Below are positions 56,647 through 64,000 of a DNA stretch of 64,000 nt, one piece after another (positions within the stretch are counted from its first letter, which is position 1; each line of letters begins with the position of its first letter). This DNA comes from Melioribacteraceae bacterium. Its GTDB lineage: Bacteria > Bacteroidota > Ignavibacteria > Ignavibacteriales > Melioribacteraceae. The stretch lies in the NCBI GenBank assembly GCA_026417375.1, contig JAOADJ010000031.1, forward strand, positions 108,276 to 172,275. The letters run 5' to 3'. The notes beneath the pieces are model-generated. The model was not told the DNA's origin and did no database searches. It worked only from the letters and a program-made list of their open reading frames with translations. Both the position numbers and the translations under genes were made by a program.

Positions 56647-57702
56647 ATGAATCAAGAAAAAAAATCTAATATTGTATTACCTGAAAATTTAGTATTTGGT
56701 AAAGTTTTTACTGAACATATTTTTGAGATGGATTATGATTTATCTAAAGGTGGATGGCAAGAACCAAAAATTAAAAAACTTGAAAACTTATCTATTCACC
56801 CTGCTGCAATGATTTTTCATTATGGCCAAGCTATTTTTGAGGGTTTAAAAGCTTATAAAACAGTTGATGGAAGAGTAGCTTTATTCAGACCACAAAAAAA
56901 TATTGAACGTTTAAATAATTCAGCAAAAAGACTTTGCATTCCCGAAGTTGATCCCGTACTTACTTTAAAATATTTACTTGAATTAGTAAAAACTGATCAG
57001 GATTGGATTCCAACAAAACCAGGTTATTCACTTTATATCAGACCGTTTATAATTGCTACAGAAGCATGCTTTGGTGTTCGTCCTTCAGAACAATATAAGT
57101 TCATAATTTTATTAAGTCCAGTGGGACCATACTACCCGGAAGGTTTTAAACCAGTTTCAATAATGGTAACAGATAAATATGTTCGTGCAGTAAGAAAAGG
57201 AACTGGTGAAGCAAAAGCCGCAGGTAATTATGCCGCTTCTCTTTCAGGACAAGTTGATGCAAAAAAAGAAAATTTTACTCAGGTATTATGGCTTGATGCA
57301 ATTGAACAAAAATACATCGAAGAAGTTGGTGCAATGAATATTTTTGTTCGTTTTAATGATGAAGTTGCAACTCCAAAACTAAGTGGTTCTATTCTACCGG
57401 GAATTACAAGAATGTCTGTAATTCAAATTCTTAAAGATTGGGGAATGAATATAAATGAAAGATTAATTTCGATTGATGAATTAGTTGAAAGATACGATAA
57501 AGGTGAATTACTTGAAGTATTTGGAAGTGGAACTGCTGCAGTTATTTCATCTGTAAATAAATTAAAATATAAAGATAAATTAATGAAATTTGGTGATGAT
57601 GAACCAGGCGAATTGGCATTAAAACTTTATAATGAAGTTACTGGTATTCAATATGGTAAAATTGATGACAAACATAATTGGTTAGTCTATTTAGACTCCT
57701 AA
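56647..57702 (+). CDS. ilvE: Branched-chain amino acid aminotransferase
   Basis: This 351-residue class IV PLP aminotransferase performs the last step of Leu, Ile and Val synthesis and the first of their breakdown. The blocks are FHYGQAIFEGLKAYKT, the cofactor Lys in GEAKAAGNYAASLSGQ, ILPGITRMSVIQIL and EVFGSGTAAVISSV. Length suits the long BCAT type. It is the gene just upstream of the Lon-type protease locus, with only 33 bases between them. Confidence 0.96.
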   Translation: MNQEKKSNIVLPENLVFGKVFTEHIFEMDYDLSKGGWQEPKIKKLENLSIHPAAMIFHYGQAIFEGLKAYKTVDGRVALFRPQKNIERLNNSAKRLCIPEVDPVLTLKYLLELVKTDQDWIPTKPGYSLYIRPFIIATEACFGVRPSEQYKFIILLSPVGPYYPEGFKPVSIMVTDKYVRAVRKGTGEAKAAGNYAASLSGQVDAKKENFTQVLWLDAIEQKYIEEVGAMNIFVRFNDEVATPKLSGSILPGITRMSVIQILKDWGMNINERLISIDELVERYDKGELLEVFGSGTAAVISSVNKLKYKDKLMKFGDDEPGELALKLYNEVTGIQYGKIDDKHNWLVYLDS

Positions 57703-57735
57703 TCAGAAAGGATTTTTTTTATATAAAGGGATAAA

Positions 57736-59850
57736 TTGATTATTCAGAGGGTAGAAAAATTTAGAAATGATTTATTATCTATTATTCCCAAAATAGACAA
57801 TGAAACTAAAATCATTTCGATTAATTCTTTCTTTAAATTTCTTTTCGAGACCCGGAATAATATTTTAATTGAATCTTATGCTTTTGAATTTATTCAAATT
57901 TTTGTAGAATCAATCGAAAAACAAAATACTTTTTATACCAATCCAAATAAAATTGATGAACTAATTTTATCAATTAATAATTTACTTACCTTTAGTTTTT
58001 TTAACAATTTTCACTCCAAATTAATTTCATCTAAAAATAAATTAACTCAGGTTAAAACAGAAATAATTTCGAATCTTGAAAATAATTTTGAATTAATTCA
58101 CTTCGATTCAAAATTAAATATTCCATTTATAGGTAAAATATGCACAAATGAACTCAATTTAACATTTAGTAAAGTAGAGGGATTTAATCTAAAATTATTA
58201 GTTACAAAATCAAAAAGTTCAATTAACATAATTCCAAATTATCTTAAGAATGAATTACTTGAAGAACAAATTAAAATCAGCTTTGATTTAGCAAAAGATT
58301 ACTTAAAAAGTTATCTACCTAAAGATCACAATTATGATTTAATCATTAATTTCAATAATTCATTAGCTAATTATAATGGAAATTCAATTGGACTTGCATT
58401 AACAATTGGGTTAATTATAGAATTGACAAACATTCATAACCTACCAATAAAAATTAATATACAAAACAAAATTGCCTTAACAGGTGCAGTTGATAATGCA
58501 GGTAACACAAGCCCAATCGAAGAAGATATTTTAAAGCAAAAGATAGAAGCTGTGTTTTTTTCACCAATCAATATTTTTGTTTTACCAAATAGTAACGAAC
58601 CACAGGCAAAACATTTTATATCCGAATTAAATAAATATTATCCTAACCGTAAGTTAAAATTAGTTTTTGTTGATTCTTTTATTGATATTTTAGAAAGAAG
58701 AAGCATAATCGAAATTCAAAAAAAGACATTTGTTCAACGAGCAGTTAAACATACAGCTTCAAATTGGGTTATGTATTTAATGGTTTTAGTTTTTTTATTA
58801 ATGACTCTTGTTTTTATCAGACGAGAATTTGATTATAATCCGGTGAAATATGACTTTACATCAAATTTAATTACATTCAAAAACTCATCAAATATTACTT
58901 TATTTTCATTAAAAGATTTTTTTGATGTTAACAATAAAATTTCTGAAGATTTTTTAATGTATAGTATTTTATTTATTGATGTCAATAAAGATGGAATTAA
59001 TGAAATTTTATATTGTTTTCAGGATTTATGTGAGTTAAGTGATTCTTTAGTTTCTCAGGGAATTGCTCTTTTAGATAATAAAGGTAAAGTTATTTGGAAA
59101 AGAAAATTTGAAAAATATTTAACTTCTGATAGGGAAAACTTAAGACCTCCTTATTCATTTAAAATTTTAGATACAATTTCAATTAATAACAATATTTGTG
59201 TTTTTTTAAATTGTAACAATGGTAATTCTTACTCTAATGGTATATTTATTTTAGACTTATTAAATAACAAAATAATTAGTGATACATTATGGTGTTTTGG
59301 TTCTGTTAATAAACTTATGAGAATTAAAAATAAAAATAATGAAGAATTATTATATATCGTATCATTAAATAACAGCTATGAAAAAGCTTGCTTAACTATT
59401 TTAAAGTCTTCTGAATTAAAAGGACAAATTCCAGCTACAAAAGAATATTCATATCATAATATACCAAAAGCTAAAATTTTAAAAAGTTTCTTATTACCAA
59501 AAAGCGATTTTTTGAATTATTATAATTATAGAAATTGTTCATTAGCATATTTTTCTACTAGATATAATAATTCTTTAAATGAAATAATTATTATTACTTT
59601 TGAAGACAATATTTTTTTAAACGGTATTATTTACACATACAATTTTAAAAATGATTTTTTTTATGTTGATATAGGTAATTATTTTAGAGTTAATAGGGAT
59701 TCACTCGTTGCAAAAGGAATACTTAAAAAACCATTTACAGATACAAAAGAATACAGAGAAATATTGAGGAAACAAATATTAGCATGGAATGGGACAAATT
59801 ACATTCCAATTGATGAATATTATAAAAAAGGAGTCAATCATTTCGACTGA
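57736..59850 (+). CDS. Membrane-anchored Lon-type (S16) protease with extracytoplasmic sensor-like domain
   Basis: This 704-residue protein has an unusual layout. Residues 1-~125 are helical and unrecognised. Residues ~125-325 match the Lon peptidase fold: FDLAKDYLKSYLPKDHNYD, then Ser217 in YNGNSIGLALTIGLII, and Lys267 in NTSPIEEDILKQKIEAV. These equal the Ser and Lys of PSAG and GGLKEK in Lon. No Walker A or AAA+ module is present. One membrane helix follows (WVMYLMVLVFLLMTLVFI, 344-361). The rest is beta-rich with an FG-GAP/EF-hand-like DVNKDGINEIL (415-425). The positive N-side suggests protease inside, sensor outside. The start is TTG at 57736 with AAAGGG upstream. Function is unknown. 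Confidence 0.72.
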   Translation: MIIQRVEKFRNDLLSIIPKIDNETKIISINSFFKFLFETRNNILIESYAFEFIQIFVESIEKQNTFYTNPNKIDELILSINNLLTFSFFNNFHSKLISSKNKLTQVKTEIISNLENNFELIHFDSKLNIPFIGKICTNELNLTFSKVEGFNLKLLVTKSKSSINIIPNYLKNELLEEQIKISFDLAKDYLKSYLPKDHNYDLIINFNNSLANYNGNSIGLALTIGLIIELTNIHNLPIKINIQNKIALTGAVDNAGNTSPIEEDILKQKIEAVFFSPINIFVLPNSNEPQAKHFISELNKYYPNRKLKLVFVDSFIDILERRSIIEIQKKTFVQRAVKHTASNWVMYLMVLVFLLMTLVFIRREFDYNPVKYDFTSNLITFKNSSNITLFSLKDFFDVNNKISEDFLMYSILFIDVNKDGINEILYCFQDLCELSDSLVSQGIALLDNKGKVIWKRKFEKYLTSDRENLRPPYSFKILDTISINNNICVFLNCNNGNSYSNGIFILDLLNNKIISDTLWCFGSVNKLMRIKNKNNEELLYIVSLNNSYEKACLTILKSSELKGQIPATKEYSYHNIPKAKILKSFLLPKSDFLNYYNYRNCSLAYFSTRYNNSLNEIIIITFEDNIFLNGIIYTYNFKNDFFYVDIGNYFRVNRDSLVAKGILKKPFTDTKEYREILRKQILAWNGTNYIPIDEYYKKGVNHFD

Positions 59851-59854
59851 CTCC
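59830..59854 (+). other. Hairpin across the stop codon of the Lon-type gene
   Basis: GGAGTCA at 59830-59836 pairs perfectly with TGACTCC at 59848-59854, with an 11-base loop. The stop codon lies in the second arm. No T run follows, so it does not look like a classic terminator. It may slow ribosomes or protect the transcript end. Confidence 0.4.
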
Positions 59855-59945
59855 ATTTGCCCTCAATACTTTAATTGTTCTTAAACAATTACATATATTA
59901 AATAGAAACATTATTTGTGTTTTTGGAAAATTTTATTTTATCATT

Positions 59946-60917
59946 ATGAATTTTGATTTACAATACATATTAACCAAATTAAAGAATGATACCATTAATT
60001 TTTCAGAAAAAAATTTATTAATTAATTATTGTGTTAAAAGTGCATTATTGATTATAAATAGCTCTAATTTCAAGTATAGTTTACCAAAAGATTTATCATC
60101 ACTGGATTTAGCCAATGATGCCATTTCGATGTTGTTTATTCCTGATAAGAATTATGAACTACCTTTAATAAAAGCATTAAATAATTGGGATAAAGGAATC
60201 AATGATAATATTTCAGCAAAAAATTTTCTTTTTCAGTTGGTAAAAAAACGTGTTGCACAAGAACTTTCCAAGAAATTAAAAGAATACGATCCATTTTATG
60301 GAAAAATTCAAAGAAGTATTAATTTTTCAATCGAAAAACATAAATTCAAAAAATTGAATTGGTTTGGTGTTGTTTATATAGTTCCGCAAAATGTTGATGC
60401 CATTTTAACAAAACCAATCGCTCAAGATTTTTTAGATACTTTACCCTCTGAATTATTTTGTAATCGGAAAGATAAGATTATAGCTAATATTTTTAAGTAC
60501 TTGATTGACAATGATTTTTTCCCCGCTATTCCTTTAAATTCATTAATAAACAAAATAAAACATGTAAATGGTGTTTTTTTACAAGTATTAAATAAAAATG
60601 AAAAAAATGAATACTATGAAGAAAATATTGATATATCCAAAATTTTAGATAAAAGTATTAAAGCAATAGAGTTGAAAATTGAATTATCTTATTTACAAAA
60701 AGATAAAATTAATTTTAAGCATGCTGAGATTTATAAAAAAATTATTAATGATTTTTCAATTGATCTTTGTAACGGTGGCGTTTCGGATAAACTTTATGAT
60801 TATTACTTAAAATATGAAAAAATTACAATTCAAGATTTTTATAAATTTCATCATCAACATATTGATTATTTATTAAGATTATTAAAAAAAGAAATTGCAT
60901 CACATTTGGAAATTTAA
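59946..60917 (+). CDS. Unrecognised 323-residue helical protein (possibly sigma-like)
   Basis: I do not recognise this protein. It is predicted to be soluble and mostly helical, without signal peptide or membrane segment. Residues ~40-100 (SSLDLANDAISMLF, then KALNNWDKGI and KNFLFQLVKKRVAQELSKK) faintly recall region 2 of sigma factors, but I see no region 4 helix-turn-helix and no clear promoter-binding residues. Cysteines are few and show no metal motif. It follows the Lon-type protease gene by 95 bases on the same strand, so a shared function is inferred. A regulator released or removed by the protease is one possibility. Confidence 0.6.
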   Translation: MNFDLQYILTKLKNDTINFSEKNLLINYCVKSALLIINSSNFKYSLPKDLSSLDLANDAISMLFIPDKNYELPLIKALNNWDKGINDNISAKNFLFQLVKKRVAQELSKKLKEYDPFYGKIQRSINFSIEKHKFKKLNWFGVVYIVPQNVDAILTKPIAQDFLDTLPSELFCNRKDKIIANIFKYLIDNDFFPAIPLNSLINKIKHVNGVFLQVLNKNEKNEYYEENIDISKILDKSIKAIELKIELSYLQKDKINFKHAEIYKKIINDFSIDLCNGGVSDKLYDYYLKYEKITIQDFYKFHHQHIDYLLRLLKKEIASHLEI

Positions 60918-60926
60918 TTTCCAAAT
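60904..60926 (+). other. Hairpin at the end of the 323-residue gene
   Basis: ATTTGGAAA and TTTCCAAAT form a 9-bp stem with a five-base loop around the stop codon at 60917. No T run follows. It resembles the hairpin at the end of the upstream gene in position, though not in sequence. Confidence 0.4.
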
Positions 60927-60959
60927 TAAATGACTTTGTAACTATTTTAATTATAAAAA

Positions 60960-61472
60960 ATGAGAATGATTTTGAAAAACGACATAAACATTACTGAAGA
61001 GGATTTATTTTATTTCATTTTTGATAAAAATAAACTTGAACTTGAAAAAATTTCATATTTAAACAAAAACATTCATCTTTATGAAGATGAAATAAATATT
61101 TTAAAATCTTTAAATGAAATTAATCCATACAATTCAGTATCAGAATCTTCAACTATCGAAAATATTACAATTCTAATCCCTTCAAAATCAAATAACTTTG
61201 ATTATTCAACACCAATAAATTTAGCCGCAGCTACAGTTGAATTAAAAGAACATGATTTGGCTCATTCTTATGTTGATTCAAAAAGCGAGTATCTAATTAG
61301 AATAATTGAATTAGATGATAGAAATCTTTTGTATTTAATTACAGACAAAGAGTTACCACAAAAAATAAAAATCCAAATTTTCCCATCAGGTCATGAATAT
61401 TTTATTAAAGATAATATTCAACCTATTGAAATTTTAAAAGAATATTTCATCGAAAAAATTGTGATTTTTTGA
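60960..61472 (+). CDS. Unrecognised 170-residue protein of the Lon-type protease locus
   Basis: I do not recognise this family. Residues ~10-50 are acidic helical sequence (TEEDLFYFIFDKNKLELEKI) that loosely recalls the N-terminal helices of anti-sigma factors, but the zinc Cys/His pattern is absent. Residues ~65-170 look like a beta-rich domain (NITILIPSK, SEYLIRIIELDDRNLLYLIT). There is no signal peptide or membrane segment. It is the third gene of the run, 42 bases after the 323-residue gene, and converges on cstA. It may start at ATG 60960 or 60966. Confidence 0.55.
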   Translation: MRMILKNDINITEEDLFYFIFDKNKLELEKISYLNKNIHLYEDEINILKSLNEINPYNSVSESSTIENITILIPSKSNNFDYSTPINLAAATVELKEHDLAHSYVDSKSEYLIRIIELDDRNLLYLITDKELPQKIKIQIFPSGHEYFIKDNIQPIEILKEYFIEKIVIF

Positions 61473-61482
61473 AAATCAGTTT

Positions 61483-63099
61483 TTACTTCTTATTTAAAAC
61501 ATTATAGGCTTTAACTCCTAGCATTACTGCCAAGATGAATAATAGTATTGCAATTATAGCTAGTAAAAAATTATTAATAATTAAGTTTTGATAAATCAAC
61601 ATACCAAGTGCTGTAAGTGTAACTAAAAACATAAAAAGCATTGGTAATAATGTAAAAATTGATTTAAAGTTGGATTTTATTAACCATGCCGTTAAAGCTA
61701 ATAATGCTAATGCAGCCAATAACTGATTTGCACTTCCAAAAATTGGCCATATTGACATTGTTTGACCACTAAAAGTTAGCATCGCTCCAATCAAAACTGT
61801 AATTGCTGTTGATACAAATCTATTTTGTAACAAATTATTAGATTTTTTCTCAACATTTTTTTCAATCTCAAAATATTCCTGAAACATAAATCTGGCTAAA
61901 CGTGTTGCAGTATCAAGAGAAGTTAAAGCAAATGCTGAAACTGCTAAAGCGGTAAATGTTTGTCCTGTTTCTATACTTAACCCTAAAAAAGGAATTGAAT
62001 TTAGAAACCGAGCTACTCCTAAAGAAAATGCTGGGACAGGACCTTTATTTACAAGTATATCAATAAATTCTTTATTAACCATTGAAGCAACTGCAGTTAA
62101 AGATAATACAGCCAACATTCCTTCAATTAACATTCCCCCGTATCCTACTAATTTCCCATCCGATTCTTTATTTAATTGTTTTGCAGTTGTTCCACTTCCA
62201 ACCAAAGAATGAAACCCACTAATTGCACCACATGCAACTGTAACAAATAATGCCGGGAATAAATAACCAACTTTTTCTAGACTAAATGAATTAAATGCAG
62301 GAAGATTTATTGAGGGAGCTGTAAAAAAAACTCCTATTAAACCACCAACCATTAAAGCATAAAGAAAGAATGAATTCAGATAATCTCGTGGTTGAAGTAA
62401 AATCCAAACTGGAGTTACAGATGCAATAAAAATATAAGCGAACAAAATTAATTGCCATGTTAAATTATTAAGCTGTATTGGAAATAAATTGCCAACTGGA
62501 ATTGATAAGAATAATAGAATCACACCAACAGTAGTTGCAATCCACAATTTTATTTTTAGTTTATAAATAGAAATTCCAAAAAGTATTGCAAGAATCATAA
62601 AAAGCATTGATGAAGTTCCAGCACTTGGAATGTGCGTAAATGTATCAGCAACTATAATTGTAAAAACAGCAATTACTAAAATTAAAGTTGCCCAAGCAAA
62701 AAACAGAAATAGTTTTTTTCCACTTACGCCAATATACTCTTGAATAATAAATCCAATTGATTTACTTTGATGACGAATCGATGCGATAATACTTGTATAA
62801 TCATGAACACCACCAAAAAATATTGAACCTAAAACAACCCACAAATAAACAGGCAACCAACCAAATCCTGCTGCAATAACAGGACCCACAATAGGTCCGG
62901 CACCGGCAATGGATGCAAAATGATGACCTAATAAAACAGGCGATTTAGCTGGGTAATAGTCAACACCATCATTCATTGAATGAGCGGGTGTTAAATTTTT
63001 ATCATTTATATTAAAAATTTTTGAAAGGTAATTTCCGTAAACTTTATAAGCTATTGTGAATGAAAGAAATGCTAATATAACTAAAAGAACACCTGACAT
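61483..63099 (-). CDS. cstA: Carbon starvation protein CstA (peptide/pyruvate permease)
   Basis: This 538-residue inner-membrane protein has about 13-16 helices. It carries the CstA blocks GHHFASIAGAGPIVGPVIAAG, here split as HHFASIAGAGPIVGPVIA, and FGGVHDYTSIIAS, with GFHSLVGSGTTAKQL and IFGSANQLLAALALLALT. CstA homologues import peptides or pyruvate during carbon limitation. It is shorter than the ~700-residue enterobacterial form, as usual outside Proteobacteria. It appears to be a single-gene unit. Confidence 0.95.
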   Translation of the reverse strand: MSGVLLVILAFLSFTIAYKVYGNYLSKIFNINDKNLTPAHSMNDGVDYYPAKSPVLLGHHFASIAGAGPIVGPVIAAGFGWLPVYLWVVLGSIFFGGVHDYTSIIASIRHQSKSIGFIIQEYIGVSGKKLFLFFAWATLILVIAVFTIIVADTFTHIPSAGTSSMLFMILAILFGISIYKLKIKLWIATTVGVILLFLSIPVGNLFPIQLNNLTWQLILFAYIFIASVTPVWILLQPRDYLNSFFLYALMVGGLIGVFFTAPSINLPAFNSFSLEKVGYLFPALFVTVACGAISGFHSLVGSGTTAKQLNKESDGKLVGYGGMLIEGMLAVLSLTAVASMVNKEFIDILVNKGPVPAFSLGVARFLNSIPFLGLSIETGQTFTALAVSAFALTSLDTATRLARFMFQEYFEIEKNVEKKSNNLLQNRFVSTAITVLIGAMLTFSGQTMSIWPIFGSANQLLAALALLALTAWLIKSNFKSIFTLLPMLFMFLVTLTALGMLIYQNLIINNFLLAIIAILLFILAVMLGVKAYNVLNKK

Positions 63100-63190
63100 T
63101 TTTATTTCCTTTATTCAATTTTCATTGCAAATTAAATAAAGGATTATAAAATTGAAACATCACATTTTATTATTTTAATAGTTTTAATGA

Positions 63191-63664
63191 TTACTTTGTT
63201 TCGCTTCTCATTCTGTTAAAAATTGTTTCTCTTATTTCTCTTCTGAATTTTTCATCGAATGCAATTAAATTAAGCACTTGTTTTGAAGATAAAATATTAA
63301 ACAGCGATTTATAAAAATCATTTTTTTCATTTACAATTTTTTTATCAATTTCTAATAACTCATTGAATTTTATTTTAAAGACATTTGCCTCAGGATTTTC
63401 TTCTTTCTTTAATAATTCATCAACTTCATTAATTAATTCTCTTCTTTTTTGCATTAAAGAATGAATTTTTTCTCTATGTTCTTTTCTTCTTGCAAAAAAA
63501 CGAGCTGAAGTTTCTTCATTTAAATCAAGAACCTGGATTAGTTTTGCCATTTCCATTTGCTCAATTTTTTCGATAGCTCGAGAACCTATTTTTGGTCTGT
63601 TACTTTGCCCATATGATGGTATAACAATCATGACAAATAAAATTATATTAATAAATAACTTCAT
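63191..63664 (-). CDS. Exported Spy/CpxP-like protein
   Basis: This 157-residue protein has a signal peptide (FINIILFVMIVIPSYGQS) and a long charged helical mature part. It includes EKIHSLMQKRRELINEVDE and a LTxxQ-like LFNILSSKQVLNL, the features of the periplasmic Spy/CpxP chaperone group. The exact LTxxQ motif is altered (LSSKQ). GAGG precedes the ATG. It lies directly downstream of the truncated membrane protein, an arrangement that in Bacteroidota often follows ECF sigma and anti-sigma genes. Confidence 0.75.
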   Translation of the reverse strand: MKLFINIILFVMIVIPSYGQSNRPKIGSRAIEKIEQMEMAKLIQVLDLNEETSARFFARRKEHREKIHSLMQKRRELINEVDELLKKEENPEANVFKIKFNELLEIDKKIVNEKNDFYKSLFNILSSKQVLNLIAFDEKFRREIRETIFNRMRSETK

Positions 63665-63673
63665 TTTGTGCCT

Positions 63674-64000
63674 CTATTTAATATTAATTTTTAAATCTGC
63701 AATTAATTTATTTAATTCATCTTCTGATAAATTATAGTCCAAACTTGTATCATCAATTATTGAATCATAAAAAGAAATAATTTGTTCTTTTTCAAAATTG
63801 TTTTTCGTTTCAATTGGTAATGGTTGGGTAATAATTACATCAAAATATTTTGCTTTAACATCATCATCTATTTCATAAAAATATTGTGATACAACTTGTG
63901 AATCATTTATTGTTTCATGTAAGTTGTTTGAATTTCCATCGTTTATGATATTATAATTTTTTACAATTAAGAAAATTAAAATTAGTGAAAGGACTAATGA
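63674..64000 (-). CDS. C-terminal part of a membrane-anchored protein, cut by the window edge
   Basis: The last 108 codons are in the window, ending at TAG 63676-63674, nine bases before the next ATG. A membrane helix (SLVLSLILIFLIV) comes first, followed by ~90 residues of Asp, Glu and Asn rich sequence outside. The shape fits a single-pass anti-sigma factor upstream of a Spy-like gene, but the N-terminus is missing and no zinc motif can be checked. Confidence 0.7.
   Translation of the reverse strand, partial: SLVLSLILIFLIVKNYNIINDGNSNNLHETINDSQVVSQYFYEIDDDVKAKYFDVIITQPLPIETKNNFEKEQIISFYDSIIDDTSLDYNLSEDELNKLIADLKINIK

Noticed and set aside
1..64000. CRISPR arrays, insertion sequences, prophage or integrase genes
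   Set aside because: No repeat-spacer pattern, transposase, integrase or phage gene was seen; the gene content looks like stable chromosome throughout.

Overview
The window is a stretch of ordinary bacterial chromosome, strongly AT-rich and densely coded on both strands. The likely source is a member of Ignavibacteria or a close relative in the Bacteroidota/Chlorobiota group. The main clues are a type IX secretion sortase of the PorU type at the left edge, a secreted multiheme cytochrome ending in the type IX sorting domain that opens YQNYPNPFNPTT, many small beta-barrel and lipoprotein genes, and the order yggS-divIVA-pnp-ileS-dksA-lspA-rluD. Good Shine-Dalgarno sequences (GGAGG, AAGGAG) precede many genes, which is unlike typical Bacteroidetes. 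TTG and GTG starts are frequent.

Layout. 1-4.0 kb: porU and the first codons of a downstream exported protein, possibly porV. 4.2-6.8 kb: aldo/keto reductase, tRNA-Glu, 2Fe-2S ferredoxin, nth and an HD hydrolase, all on the minus strand. 6.9-14.4 kb: a beta-propeller protein and a HAD phosphatase; an envelope operon of TPR lipoprotein, DUF4292-like lipoprotein and EnvC-like factor; an ATP-grasp enzyme; and rsgA with an apparent AUA start. 14.4-19.1 kb: two beta-barrels, an aromatic-rich lipoprotein and cysS. 19.2-24.1 kb: a nine-heme type IX-secreted cytochrome, then aspA-hydF ([FeFe]-hydrogenase maturation). 24.2-36.1 kb: rluD, lspA, a DksA-like protein, ileS, a membrane/coiled-coil protein, purine nucleoside phosphorylase, divIVA, yggS and a B12-dependent ribonucleotide reductase. 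36.3-46.5 kb: malQ, glutathione peroxidase, pta, an AI-2E-family permease, an MBL/beta-CASP nuclease, a fibronectin lipoprotein with a barrel partner, an RsbW-like kinase and mdh. 46.6-52.4 kb: nuoGHI, an M16 protease and an aminotransferase. 52.6-56.5 kb: UspA tandem, cation/proton antiporter with an EIIA domain, MlaE-type permease and sugar transferase. 56.6-61.5 kb: ilvE, then a three-gene locus encoding a membrane-anchored Lon-type protease and two unrecognised proteins. 61.5-64 kb: cstA, a Spy/CpxP-like protein and a truncated membrane protein.

Most genes are housekeeping or envelope functions. The metabolic genes (complex I subunits, malate dehydrogenase, phosphotransacetylase, hydrogenase maturation, surface cytochrome, B12-dependent reductase) suit a facultative or anaerobic heterotroph that ferments and respires.

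The best candidate for an undescribed system is at 57.7-61.5 kb. A Lon-type Ser/Lys protease domain has no AAA+ motor and is joined by one transmembrane helix to an extracytoplasmic domain with an FG-GAP-like calcium motif. It is followed by two unknown cytoplasmic proteins and by hairpins at the gene ends. Other notable points are an isoleucyl-tRNA synthetase with the swapped GXHH signature, the AUA start of rsgA, and a DksA-like protein with a rearranged zinc finger and histone-like tail.
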